Part shown: in pieces, positions 7,746-14,799 of the stretch
Numbering within the stretch: position 1 is the stretch's first letter
Layout of the letters: each line of letters begins with the position of its first letter
From: CAYQLT01 sp964418425
GTDB lineage: Bacteria; Bacillota; Limnochordia; Limnochordales; Geochordaceae
Direction of reading: 5' to 3'
DNA: 16,487 bases
Assembly (NCBI GenBank): GCA_964418425.1
Contig: CAYQLT010000056.1
Location: forward strand, 1-16,487
The notes under the pieces: generated by a model
Seen by the model: the letters and a program-made list of their open reading frames with translations, nothing else
The model's database searches: none
Told to the model about the DNA's origin: nothing
Translations under genes and position numbers: made by a program

Positions 7746-8771
7746 TTAGAAGCCAGCCCTGCGCGCATCGTCCGCCGAACGCATGAGGAGCGTTCGGTTC
7801 ACGCTGACCACCTTACCCTCCACGCCCACCGGCCCCAGCCCGGCAATCTCCATTCCTGGGGTTATCCGCCGGCCATCCAGAAGCTGTTTGGCGATGTACA
7901 CCATCGCAAAGCCAGCATCTTTGGGATCCCACAGCTGCGCCCACGTCATGGAGCCATCAGCAAGGTAGGCCACCGCCGAGGAGGGGATGGCGCTGCCACC
8001 CACGATGATGCGCCTCTGCATGCCCCGCTCTCGAACCGCCGCTGCCGCGCCCAGTGGACCAAGACTGCCCCACCCGATGACGCCGTTGAGATCCGATCCG
8101 TACGCCCGCATCAGGTCGAGGACGGCCCGCCGGGAGTCTTCAACGCTCTCCGCGGTGGGAAGCCGGGACGTGAGCTCTCGTAGCTGGGGATAGTTGGTGC
8201 GGACATACTGCAGGGCCACATCCGCCCAGTAGTTGTGCAACGGCACGGTCAGGCCGCCCACCAGCATCACGAAGCCGCAAGGCTTCTCTGCCGTACAGGA
8301 GACGCCCGCCCGGCGCAAACCTGCCACCATCTCATCCACCGCCATGCGCCCGTAGGCGGCGCTGTCAATGGTCTCGATGTCGTAGTCGATGGCCTCGGTC
8401 TCAAAGGGAGACTCGTGGGTGAGGACAATGATGCCCTTTTGCCGTGCCCTATTGAACACGGGAGCGAGGGCCTTGGCGTCCGTCGGAACGACCCCGATGG
8501 CGCCGATCCCCCGGCTCACCAGATCCTCGACCATAGCCACCTGAGCGGCCGCATCCGCCGTTGAGGGCCCTGTCAGAAAAGCCCGGATGCCGAGAGCACG
8601 GCCTGCCTCCTCGACGCCCACCGCCATCCGGTTGAACCAGGGGATACCCGCGATCTTGACAACGATTGCGACCTCCTGTGCGGCTGCCGCCACTACCGAG
8701 GCGGCCAACCCCACGACCAGGAACGCACACAGCACCGCCAGGCCCAGTTTCCCGAAGACGTCAGACCGCAT
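7746..8771 (-). CDS. Periplasmic sugar/AI-2-like substrate-binding protein
   Basis: A 341-residue binding protein of the Peripla_BP_4 (LsrB/RhaS-like) family, first gene of the importer operon. Residues 1-31 form a Sec signal peptide ending VAAAAQ; no convincing lipobox is present (the only cysteine there, C15, is inside the hydrophobic core). The mature part shows KIAGIPWFNRMAVGVEEAG (39-57), VEDLVSRGIGAIGVVPTDA (81-99), IIVLTHESP (114-122) and GGLTVPLHNYWADVA (172-186). C159 and C165 could form a disulfide. ATG 8771 is supported by a strong GGAGGAGGG 8 bases upstream. These motifs are typical of proteins annotated as autoinducer-2 or rhamnose binding, but no kinase or catabolic enzyme is nearby, so the ligand is unknown. 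It delivers the ligand to the two permeases. Confidence 0.9.
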   Translation of the reverse strand: MRSDVFGKLGLAVLCAFLVVGLAASVVAAAAQEVAIVVKIAGIPWFNRMAVGVEEAGRALGIRAFLTGPSTADAAAQVAMVEDLVSRGIGAIGVVPTDAKALAPVFNRARQKGIIVLTHESPFETEAIDYDIETIDSAAYGRMAVDEMVAGLRRAGVSCTAEKPCGFVMLVGGLTVPLHNYWADVALQYVRTNYPQLRELTSRLPTAESVEDSRRAVLDLMRAYGSDLNGVIGWGSLGPLGAAAAVRERGMQRRIIVGGSAIPSSAVAYLADGSMTWAQLWDPKDAGFAMVYIAKQLLDGRRITPGMEIAGLGPVGVEGKVVSVNRTLLMRSADDARRAGF

Positions 8772-8779
8772 GCCGCAAT

Positions 8780-8788
8780 CCCTCCTCC
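8780..8788 (-). promoter_or_regulatory. Strong ribosome binding site of the binding-protein gene
   Basis: The minus strand reads GGAGGAGGG, 8 bases before ATG 8771. It is the best Shine-Dalgarno match in the window, consistent with high expression of the binding protein relative to the other transporter subunits. Confidence 0.85.
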
Positions 8789-8812
8789 AGGATCTTCAAG
8801 CGGCCCCTACGT

Positions 8813-8838
8813 CCCGAAGCAGGTGCCAGCGCTTCGGG
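8813..8838 (-). other. Leader hairpin upstream of the transporter operon
   Basis: CCCGAAGC at 8813-8820 is a perfect 8-bp inverted repeat of GCTTCGGG at 8831-8838, with a 10-base loop. It sits between the candidate operator and the ribosome binding site, so it would be in the 5' leader of the binding-protein mRNA. It could stabilise the leader or control read-through; no run of U follows. Confidence 0.4.
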
Positions 8839-8874
8839 TGCGCTCACACCGGAAGCCGCCGGGGCAGGGGGGTC

Positions 8875-8888
8875 TGGAATCGATTCCG
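8875..8888. promoter_or_regulatory. LacI-family-like operator palindrome
   Basis: TGGAATCGATTCCG contains the perfect 12-base palindrome GGAATCGATTCC (8876-8887). The central CG and half-site size are typical of LacI-family operators, which often control sugar importers. It lies about 105 bases upstream of the binding-protein start, where a promoter would be expected. No LacI-type regulator gene is in the window, so the assignment rests on sequence form and position. Confidence 0.45.
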
Positions 8889-9042
8889 AAGCACCGCCCC
8901 TAACCTACGTGCTGGGGGTTTCGGCGGGCCACGCCCGCTCACCTGCCGTATCCCGGGCTTGCGGGGCCCATCCGGGACTTGCACGGGCTGCCCGCTATTC
9001 GGGACCTTAGCCCCCGGCCTGCGCCCGCCGAGGATCGGATCA

Positions 9043-9069
9043 GGGGGTTGTTTTCCGGGGGTTGTTTTT
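9043..9069 (+). repeat. Tandem 12-base repeat upstream of the chemoreceptor gene
   Basis: GGGGGTTGTTTT occurs at 9043-9054 and again at 9057-9068, a 14-base period, followed by one more T. It is about 100 bases ahead of the chemoreceptor start. It could be paired protein-binding sites or a replication-slippage product. Confidence 0.5.
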
Positions 9070-9164
9070 GCCGTCGCGCCCCCCAAAGCGCGTGTGAGGG
9101 GAGGAACCGGCCAGGCCGAGCGGCGCGCCACTCCGCAACCCGCATCTCGGCCGGGCGGGTGCCG

Positions 9165-11168
9165 ATGAAGAGTTTCAGCCAGCAACTTGTGGCCGCCATG
9201 GTGCTGGTGGTCGCAATCTCCACCGCCGTGGTGGCGTCCCTGGTCTTCTCAACCTCCAACTCCTTACTCCTGCGGCAGATCGAGGAGTCCGTGCTCCGGG
9301 AGATGGCCCTCAACGCCCGGCTCATCGAATACTGGCGCGACGGGATCGTGGACAAAGCAAACGGGCTCGTGGACGAGATCAATCGCCGGGCTGGCTTGGT
9401 GGCCCTGGGTGACTTCACCACCTACGCCGGCATGCTGTTCACCCGTGTGGCGAGCAGCAAGGACGTGGTCGAGGTGGCCGCGGCGAACCCCGACGGGCAG
9501 GCCATGGTGCTGCAGGCGGAAGGTGGCCTGGAAGAAACCAGCATTGCATCGAGCCCCATTTTCACCGCGGCCGCCGCGGGAGGGATGGTTCTGGGCGCGC
9601 TGCGGCGCTACGGGGATCGAGGCGAGATCGTCATCGATATCGGCTTTGGGTTCATGGATCAGGAAAAGCGGCAGCTGAAGGGGGTTCTCACCGTCGCCGT
9701 ACGAGCCGGTTCCCTCATCGAGCAGGTGAAAACCCTGAAGCTGGGCCGGACGGGGTACGCCTTTCTCGTGGACGGCTCGGGCCAGGTGCTGGCCCACCCC
9801 GACCCCGAGCGCATGCTGGGGGTCAACCTGCTTGAGACGGCCTCCACGCCCGACGAGCGGGCGCTTTACCAGCGGTTGTTAAGTGCCCAGAGGCCGACCG
9901 TCGCCTATGCCCGGGCTGGCGGCCAGGAACGCCTGGTGGCGGTACAGCCCGTGGGCGAAACCGGGTGGCGACTGCTCGTGAGCGGCCCCCGAGCAGAGCT
10001 GACGGGAGCCCTGGGAAGGCTTCAGCGGCAAACCCTTGCCATCGGGGCCGGGATGGTGGCTTTGGCTCTTTTGGCAGCCCTCTGGATCGGGCGCGTTCAG
10101 TCCCGAGGCGTCGTCGAGGTGGCCCGGGCGATGGGCCAGCTGGCGGAGGGCGATCTGACAGCGTCTGTCCCGGTGCGCGGGCGCACGGAAGTAGGGCGCC
10201 TGGCTCGCGCCTTCAACGTGGCAGCCGAGAAGCTAAGGCAGTTGGTTCAGGAGGCCCGGGTCAACGCGGAACGGGTGGCCTCGTCCAGCGAGCAGCTGGC
10301 CCAGTCGTCCCGGCAGGTGGGGGAATCGGTTCGGCAGGTGGCGCAGACCGTGGACCAGATGGCCAAGGGGAGCGAGCGCCAGTCGGCGGCGGCCGCGAGC
10401 ACCGCCGATAGCGTGCGCCAGATGGTAGAGATGGTCCAGCGGGTGTCGGCCGCCATCGAACAGGTGGCTGCCGGGAGCCAGGAGGTCTCGAGGCTGGCTA
10501 CCCAGGGTCGTTCGGCCCTGGCGGAGATCCAGCAACGCATCGCCCAGATCGAGCAGACCGCGGGGGAGTCGGGCCGGGCCGTGGAGGACCTGGGCCTCAG
10601 GTCCCAGCGCATCGGGCAGATCGTGGACGTCATCACGGGGATCGCGGAGCAGACCAACCTGCTCGCTCTCAACGCGGCCATTGAGGCAGCCCGGGCGGGA
10701 GAGCAGGGCCGGGGCTTTGCGGTGGTCGCCGAAGAGGTGCGCAAGCTGGCGGAGCAGTCTCGCCAGGCCGCTTCGGAGATCGCCCAGCTCATCGGTGAAA
10801 TCCGTCAGGAAGTGGACCGGGCTGTGCGCAACACGGAAGCGGTTCGGGCGGCCGTGACCCAGGGTGCACAGGCTGTGGACGTCTCGGGGCAGACCTTTAC
10901 GGCCATCGTACAGGCCATCGAGCGCTCGGTGGAGCAGACCCGTGAGGTGAGCGAAGCGGCCCGGCAGATGGCGGCGGCCAGTGACCAGGCCGTCAAGGCG
11001 GTCGAGGAGATCGCCGCCATCACCCAGGAAAACGCCGCAGGCGCCCAGGAGGTTGCCTCCACCACCCAGGAGCAGTCGTCGGCGGTGGAACAGATTGCGA
11101 GTTCCGCCCAGAGCCTCGCCCGCATGGCGGGCGACCTGCTGCGAGCCGCCCAGGCATTTCGGGTGTGA
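9165..11168 (+). CDS. Membrane chemoreceptor (dCache-like sensor, HAMP, MCP signalling domain)
   Basis: A 667-residue methyl-accepting chemotaxis protein. Membrane segment 1 is residues 8-29. The extracytoplasmic sensor (about 30-287) resembles a dCache domain, with the membrane-proximal motif GYAFLVDGSGQVLAHPD (197-213). Membrane segment 2 is about 290-308, followed by HAMP (310-362) and a long coiled-coil signalling domain. The CheA/CheW-binding tip reads EQTNLLALNAAIEAARAGEQ (495-514). No C-terminal receptor-tethering pentapeptide is present (it ends RAAQAFRV). The frame is open to 8979, but ATG 9165 places the membrane segment correctly; its ribosome binding site (GGGCGGG) is weak. It is divergent from the transporter operon, so it might sense the same or a related nutrient, but that is only inference. 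No che genes are visible. Confidence 0.92.
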   Translation: MKSFSQQLVAAMVLVVAISTAVVASLVFSTSNSLLLRQIEESVLREMALNARLIEYWRDGIVDKANGLVDEINRRAGLVALGDFTTYAGMLFTRVASSKDVVEVAAANPDGQAMVLQAEGGLEETSIASSPIFTAAAAGGMVLGALRRYGDRGEIVIDIGFGFMDQEKRQLKGVLTVAVRAGSLIEQVKTLKLGRTGYAFLVDGSGQVLAHPDPERMLGVNLLETASTPDERALYQRLLSAQRPTVAYARAGGQERLVAVQPVGETGWRLLVSGPRAELTGALGRLQRQTLAIGAGMVALALLAALWIGRVQSRGVVEVARAMGQLAEGDLTASVPVRGRTEVGRLARAFNVAAEKLRQLVQEARVNAERVASSSEQLAQSSRQVGESVRQVAQTVDQMAKGSERQSAAAASTADSVRQMVEMVQRVSAAIEQVAAGSQEVSRLATQGRSALAEIQQRIAQIEQTAGESGRAVEDLGLRSQRIGQIVDVITGIAEQTNLLALNAAIEAARAGEQGRGFAVVAEEVRKLAEQSRQAASEIAQLIGEIRQEVDRAVRNTEAVRAAVTQGAQAVDVSGQTFTAIVQAIERSVEQTREVSEAARQMAAASDQAVKAVEEIAAITQENAAGAQEVASTTQEQSSAVEQIASSAQSLARMAGDLLRAAQAFRV

Positions 11169-11181
11169 GGCGAGACCCCGG

Positions 11182-11213
11182 GATGCCCGAACCGTCAGTT
11201 CGTCACCGGCATC
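11182..11213. terminator. Hairpin between convergent chemoreceptor and GGDEF-EAL genes
   Basis: GATGCC (11182-11187) pairs with GGCATC (11208-11213), and nested inside CGAAC (11188-11192) pairs with GTTCG (11198-11202) around the loop CGTCA, leaving a 5-base bulge on one side. It fills the 51-base gap between two convergent stop codons, the usual place for a shared terminator. There is no U-tract on either strand. Confidence 0.4.
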
Positions 11214-11219
11214 GGCCAG

Positions 11220-13427
11220 CTAGATCGTGAACAGGGGCGGCAGGGCTCTGTTGCCCGAAACTTCATCGAGTCGCCGCAGCTGTTCGGCGATAACGCCAGG
11301 ACGGCCAATGTGGAAGCCCTGCGCATAGTCGACCCCCAGTTCGCGGAGAAGCTCGACCGTCGCCTCGTCCTCGACAAACTCGGCCACGGTCTCTATCTCC
11401 AGGCCTCGCGCGACTTCCACGATGGCCTTCACGATGCGGGCGTTGACAGGGTCCTGGTGCAGGTTCTGGATGAACGTGCCGTCGATCTTCACGCAATCGA
11501 CCGGGAGATGCTTCAGATACAGAAAGGACGTGAAGCCCACGCCGAAGTCGTCCAGGGCAAAGCGGCACCCCTGTGCCCGCAGCGCTTGCATGAAGGACCG
11601 GGCTCGCCGGATGTCGCTGAGCGCGGCCGTCTCGGTGATCTCCAAGACGAGCAGGCCCGGGGGGATCTGGCTTGCGGCCAGATCCGCGGTCAACTGCTCC
11701 GGGAACTCCGAATCCGCGAGGGCGCTGGGACTGAGGTTCACCTCGAGGCAAAGGGAACGGCCGGTGCGCATGTGGTCGGCGATGAGCCGGATGGCCTGGC
11801 GTGCCACCCACCGGTCGATGGCCCCGAGCAGGCCGGCGCGCCGGGCCGCTTCCAGGAAAACGCCCGGGGGAACCAGTTCGCCGCGCTCGTCGGGTAGTCG
11901 CAGCAGCAGTTCAAAGCGCGTGACGCGCCGGGAGCGCAGGTCCAGGATAGGCTGGGCTACAAGCACGAGCTCGTCCGACGCCAGGGCCCGGCGCAGCCGC
12001 TGCTCCCAGGTGAAGGCGGCTGGGGGCTGCTCGGCCTCGACTTCCGGCCCATAGACCTCCAGCCGGTCGCGGCCCCGCTTTTTGGCGTACCGGACGCTAT
12101 GTTCGGCGCGATCGAGAAGCTGATCGGCCGTCAGGCCGTGCTCCGGAAACAAGGCGACGCCCGCGCTGGCAGAGATCTGAAAGGCGTGGCCGGAAATTTC
12201 CATCCTGTGGGAGCGCAAAGAAGCCAGAAGTTCGGCGGCAGCGGCTCGCGCCCGCCGTCCGTCGGCGCGCGGCAAAAGGATAGCGAATTCGTCCCCTCCG
12301 AGGCGCGCCGCCATCTCCGGGTCGGCAAGCCCGGCCCGGAGCAGGGCGGCCACCTCCGCCAGAACCGCGTCTCCCGCCTGCCGCCCCAGCGAGTTGTTCA
12401 GGTCCCGGAACGCGTCCAGGTCCAGCAGCACCAGCGCACCCGCCTCCCCGTACCGGCGAGCCAGGGCCAGCTGGCGTTCCAGTTCCTCGGTAAACCGGCG
12501 CCGGTTGAAAAGGCCGGTCAGGGGGTCGCGGTCGGCCAGGTGGGCCAGGCGTTGCTCCAGGCGCCGGCGTTCGGTGACGTCCCGCACCACGTGCGTGTGA
12601 AAGCTTCCCGAGCGGCTTGCCACCGAACTGGTGGACCCCTCGAGGAAAACGGGCTCGCCGCTCGCGCGGACCGCCTCCCCCTGCCAGGAACCCGGTCGCA
12701 GCGCGGCGTGGGGAAGCAGGCGGCCCGCGGGCATGCCCTTCATCTCCGCTTCGGAATAGCCGAAGATGCGCCGGGCGGCCGGGTTGGTGTATGCAACGGT
12801 TCCGGCGGCGTCCGAGACCAGGATGCCCTCCGTGACACCGTCGGCGAGCTCGCGAAATCGTCGTTCCGCACCGACGGCCTGGTTGGCCGTGCGCACGGCG
12901 AGCAGCCACGCCATCCCGGCTGCTGCGACGCTCACGACCAGCAGAATGCGTTGCTGTAGGGCGCTGCTCACGAGCGCCTGTCGGGTACTCCCCTGCCGCT
13001 GCACCAGCGCGACCGTCCGCTCGGCCGCCTCCAGGAGCAAGTCGGCTTCGGTGACGGCCTGGCGGGCAAACTCCTGACGCGTCGCAGGGGCCAGGCGAGG
13101 ATCGGCGAGCCGCTCCGTGACGGACAGAAACGAGCGCCATCGCCGCTCCAGCACGTCCAGCTGCTCAAGGATGGCCGAGTCCGTCTGCGGAGGAATGTGG
13201 GCTGCAGGAACCCCTCGCCGAAGGGGTTCCAGGCCGCGTTCGAACCCTTCAACGGCCCGTTGAAGCCGCGGCGCGATATCGCCGTTGCCAAGCCCCGAGG
13301 CGATCCGCAGCCCCTCGAGGGCCGCCCGCTGAGAGAGCATCCGTTGGGCGCCGGCAAGGTTGACGGCAGTCCCGTGGGCTTCCCACATCCGCTCGACTCG
13401 CCAGTATCCGAGGGAGACAATGCCCAC
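11220..13427 (-). CDS. PilJ-like/PAS/GGDEF/EAL c-di-GMP signalling protein
   Basis: A 735-residue protein from GTG 13427. A PilJ-type sensor (NLAGAQRMLSQRAALEGLRI, 23-42) is followed by a membrane segment (161-178), PAS (about 189-287), GGDEF (297-459) and EAL (about 473-722). The GGDEF motif (377-381) is intact, but the upstream RxxD inhibition site reads ADPE, so product inhibition is probably absent. The EAL motif is ELL (506-508), with the catalytic set otherwise present: N564, E597, D626-D627, K647, E683 and Q703. It may therefore make or degrade c-di-GMP. The start is doubtful. Upstream in-frame codons back to a TAA at 13464-13466 encode hydrophobic SLIVIITL, which would complete the first membrane segment, yet the only start options there are rare ATT codons (for example 13445). 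No ribosome binding site is visible. It is convergent with the chemoreceptor gene. Confidence 0.9.
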   Translation of the reverse strand: MGIVSLGYWRVERMWEAHGTAVNLAGAQRMLSQRAALEGLRIASGLGNGDIAPRLQRAVEGFERGLEPLRRGVPAAHIPPQTDSAILEQLDVLERRWRSFLSVTERLADPRLAPATRQEFARQAVTEADLLLEAAERTVALVQRQGSTRQALVSSALQQRILLVVSVAAAGMAWLLAVRTANQAVGAERRFRELADGVTEGILVSDAAGTVAYTNPAARRIFGYSEAEMKGMPAGRLLPHAALRPGSWQGEAVRASGEPVFLEGSTSSVASRSGSFHTHVVRDVTERRRLEQRLAHLADRDPLTGLFNRRRFTEELERQLALARRYGEAGALVLLDLDAFRDLNNSLGRQAGDAVLAEVAALLRAGLADPEMAARLGGDEFAILLPRADGRRARAAAAELLASLRSHRMEISGHAFQISASAGVALFPEHGLTADQLLDRAEHSVRYAKKRGRDRLEVYGPEVEAEQPPAAFTWEQRLRRALASDELVLVAQPILDLRSRRVTRFELLLRLPDERGELVPPGVFLEAARRAGLLGAIDRWVARQAIRLIADHMRTGRSLCLEVNLSPSALADSEFPEQLTADLAASQIPPGLLVLEITETAALSDIRRARSFMQALRAQGCRFALDDFGVGFTSFLYLKHLPVDCVKIDGTFIQNLHQDPVNARIVKAIVEVARGLEIETVAEFVEDEATVELLRELGVDYAQGFHIGRPGVIAEQLRRLDEVSGNRALPPLFTI

Positions 13428-13434
13428 GAGGGTA

Positions 13435-13440
13435 ATGATA
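13435..13440 (-). promoter_or_regulatory. Possible -10 element for a leaderless GGDEF-EAL transcript
   Basis: TATCAT on the minus strand is a five-of-six match to TATAAT and ends 7 bases before GTG 13427, the spacing expected when transcription starts at the start codon. The absence of any ribosome binding site agrees with this. No -35 element is seen, and the same bases may instead be coding if translation starts further upstream. Confidence 0.25.
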
Positions 13441-13479
13441 ACAATTAAAGATTGCGTGGAAGGTTACTCGAGGGCTCAC

Positions 13480-13536
13480 CGCCCGGACGGCCTCCTGAAC
13501 CTCTTGTCGGTCGGGAGCACCGTCCGAAAACGGGCG
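13480..13536 (-). other. Large inverted repeat, possible structured leader RNA
   Basis: CGCCCGGACGG (13480-13490) matches CCGTCCG (13520-13526) over 7 bp. After an AAAA bulge its outer CGCC can pair with GGCG at 13533-13536. Inside, CTCC (13492-13495) can pair with GGAG (13514-13517). The multi-helix arrangement lies about 50 bases upstream of the GGDEF-EAL start on the same strand. It could be a regulatory leader or a terminator of the HD-GYP operon; no U-tract follows it directly. Confidence 0.4.
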
Positions 13537-13557
13537 AAGGCGTCAGGGGTTTCAGCC

Positions 13558-13578
13558 GCCCAGCAGACGAAGCTGGGC
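13558..13578 (-). other. Hairpin next to the left G-tract element
   Basis: GCCCAGC (13558-13564) is a perfect inverted repeat of GCTGGGC (13572-13578) with a 7-base loop. On the minus strand it begins 8 bases after the run of ten G. A hairpin also follows the G-tract of the right-hand copy. Confidence 0.45.
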
Positions 13579-13586
13579 CGTGACCA

Positions 13587-13618
13587 CCCCCCCCCCTTCC
13601 TCTCCTTTCCAACCGCCC
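13587..13618 (-). repeat. G-tract intergenic element, left copy
   Basis: On the minus strand this reads GGGCGG, then TTGGAAAGGAGAGGAA, then ten G. The copy at 16391-16424 on the plus strand shows the same three parts with only two substitutions in the middle part and one inserted A. The similarity continues weakly on the GGGCGG side (CTTCGTCGG versus CTTCATTGG). The two copies flank the HemAT/HD-GYP pair with G-tracts pointing outward. Confidence 0.7.
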
Positions 13619-13737
13619 CCCGACGAAGCCCGCTTCCGTTGCCGGTAACCCCCCGTCTCCTCACGCCACCGCCCAACCGGCAAGAACCGGCGGCGCCGGG
13701 CGACAGAGTTCGAGCCTTTCCCCCGATTCCCCTTCCG

Positions 13738-14799
13738 CTACACCTCGCCTTTCGCGACCGCGTGGAACGCCTTCTCCCGCCTCTCAAAGGCCGCCACCAC
13801 CCGGGGATCGAAGTGCGCTCCCGCTTGAGCCCGGACCAGCCTGCCCGCCTCCTGGAGCGAGACGGGATCCTTATACACCCGCCGCGTCGTCAGTGCGTCG
13901 TAGACGTCGGCCAGGGCCACGATGCGTGCGGCCGGCGGAATGGCCGTTCCCTTCAGCCGCTCGGGATATCCGGTTCCGTCCCACCGTTCGTGGTGGTACA
14001 GCGCGACCTGCGTCGCCACCGTCAGGAACGTCTCGGGCAACTCGATCTCCGCTCGAAGCTCCTCCTCGGCCTTACGCAGGATATCGGCGCCGATGAGGGG
14101 ATGGAGTTCCACCAGCGCCCGCTCCAGCGGGTTGAGAGGACCGGGTTTGAACAGGATGCCCTCCGGAATGCCCACTTTTCCCAAATCGTGCAGCAGGCTG
14201 GCATAGCCGAGCCCCTCGATGAAGGCGTCGTCCACCCGCGTATCCCAGGGCTCCTCCCGCAGGGCCTCGGCAAGCAGCAAGCTGTATGACCGTACCCTCC
14301 GCAAGTGGCCGACCACGCCCGGATCCCGGTGCTCCGCCACGAGGGCCAGGGCGTGTACGGTGACCCGCTGGGTGCGCCGCAGCTCCTCCAACCTGCGGGC
14401 CAGCTCCCGCTCGCCTTCCACCATGGGCGTGATGTCGCGCATGAAGCCCACGTAGCCCAAGGGACGGGCCGGGTCCCCCAGCGCCACCGTGGAAAAAAAG
14501 GCGTAGTATTCCTGGCCGCCTTTGCGCCGGTTGATAAAGGTCCCCTGCCAGGCGCCTTTCGCCCGCAGCGTCTCCCACATCTCCCGGTAGACGGCAGCGG
14601 GGGTTTTGCCCGACCGCAGGATCCTCGGGTTTTGACCCAGCAGTTCTTCGCGCGAATACCCGGAGATGCGCTCGTAGGCGGGGTTCACGTCCACGATGAT
14701 CGGGGCAGAGTCCGTGATGACCACACCGTCGGGCGAGCGGCGGTACACCTCCAGAAACGTCTCCGGACTGGTCAGCGTGGCCCAGGAGACGGCGGTCAC
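13738..14799 (-). CDS. PAS-HD-GYP cyclic-di-GMP phosphodiesterase
   Basis: A 353-residue soluble protein. Residues 10-125 are a PAS domain with ISGYSREELLGQNPRILRSG, VYREMW, AWQG and INRRKGG, a pattern close to the FAD-binding NifL/Aer type (W84 would be the conserved tryptophan). Residues about 145-345 are an HD-GYP domain with HD at 204-205 in HDLGKVGIP, H233, HHERWDGTGYP (269-279) and D298 in ADVYDALT, so the metal site and the GYP motif look complete. It should hydrolyse c-di-GMP in the cytoplasm. The ATG at 14799 overlaps the stop of the HemAT-like gene as ATGA, so the two are translated together. This suggests oxygen or redox control of c-di-GMP breakdown. FAD binding is inference from similarity. 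Confidence 0.92.
   Translation of the reverse strand: MTAVSWATLTSPETFLEVYRRSPDGVVITDSAPIIVDVNPAYERISGYSREELLGQNPRILRSGKTPAAVYREMWETLRAKGAWQGTFINRRKGGQEYYAFFSTVALGDPARPLGYVGFMRDITPMVEGERELARRLEELRRTQRVTVHALALVAEHRDPGVVGHLRRVRSYSLLLAEALREEPWDTRVDDAFIEGLGYASLLHDLGKVGIPEGILFKPGPLNPLERALVELHPLIGADILRKAEEELRAEIELPETFLTVATQVALYHHERWDGTGYPERLKGTAIPPAARIVALADVYDALTTRRVYKDPVSLQEAGRLVRAQAGAHFDPRVVAAFERREKAFHAVAKGEV

Larger units (their letters stand above)
8772..9164. other. Divergent intergenic region between transporter operon and chemoreceptor
   Basis: A 393-base gap without a supported gene; it must hold the divergent promoters. From left to right it contains the strong ribosome binding site of the binding-protein gene, a hairpin, a LacI-like palindrome, GC-rich inverted repeats (TCCCGG at 8951 with CCGGGA at 8972; CGGGCTGCCCG near 8984) and a tandem 12-base repeat. 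TAGGTT (minus strand, 8907-8902) is a possible -10 just ahead of the palindrome, but no -35 partner is clear. No known riboswitch was recognised. Confidence 0.6.
13428..13737 (-). other. Structured intergenic region upstream of the GGDEF-EAL gene
   Basis: A 310-base gap between two minus-strand c-di-GMP genes. Reading on the minus strand from the HD-GYP stop, it contains a GC-rich stretch with GGTTACCGG, a G-tract element (13587-13618), a 7-bp hairpin (13558-13578), a larger inverted repeat (13480-13536), and a short AT-rich patch (13431-13450) directly before the GTG start. No coding sequence is convincing and no known riboswitch was recognised. Confidence 0.6.

Noticed and set aside
6999..8183. 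Plus-strand open frame of 394 codons opposite the ATPase and binding-protein genes
   Set aside because: Composition is typical of a reverse-strand shadow and no family motif is present.
9096..9107. Strong GAGGGGAGGAA that looks like a ribosome binding site
   Set aside because: No start codon lies at a usable distance, and the chemoreceptor start at 9165 is about 60 bases away.
10660..10740. Nucleotide repeat shared with the reverse strand near 15180-15290
   Set aside because: Explained by the highly conserved signalling tip encoded by both chemoreceptor genes rather than by a DNA repeat element.
12097..13140. Alternative minus-strand frame of 347 codons inside the GGDEF-EAL gene
   Set aside because: It runs in another frame of a gene whose PAS and GGDEF motifs are intact; rich in G, R and P with no domain.
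13428..13737. c-di-GMP-I riboswitch, suggested by GGTTACCGG near 13655 and the c-di-GMP gene context
   Set aside because: Only the short GGTTACCG part of the consensus is present; the conserved GGGCAAACC-like and CGCAAAGCC-like segments are absent.
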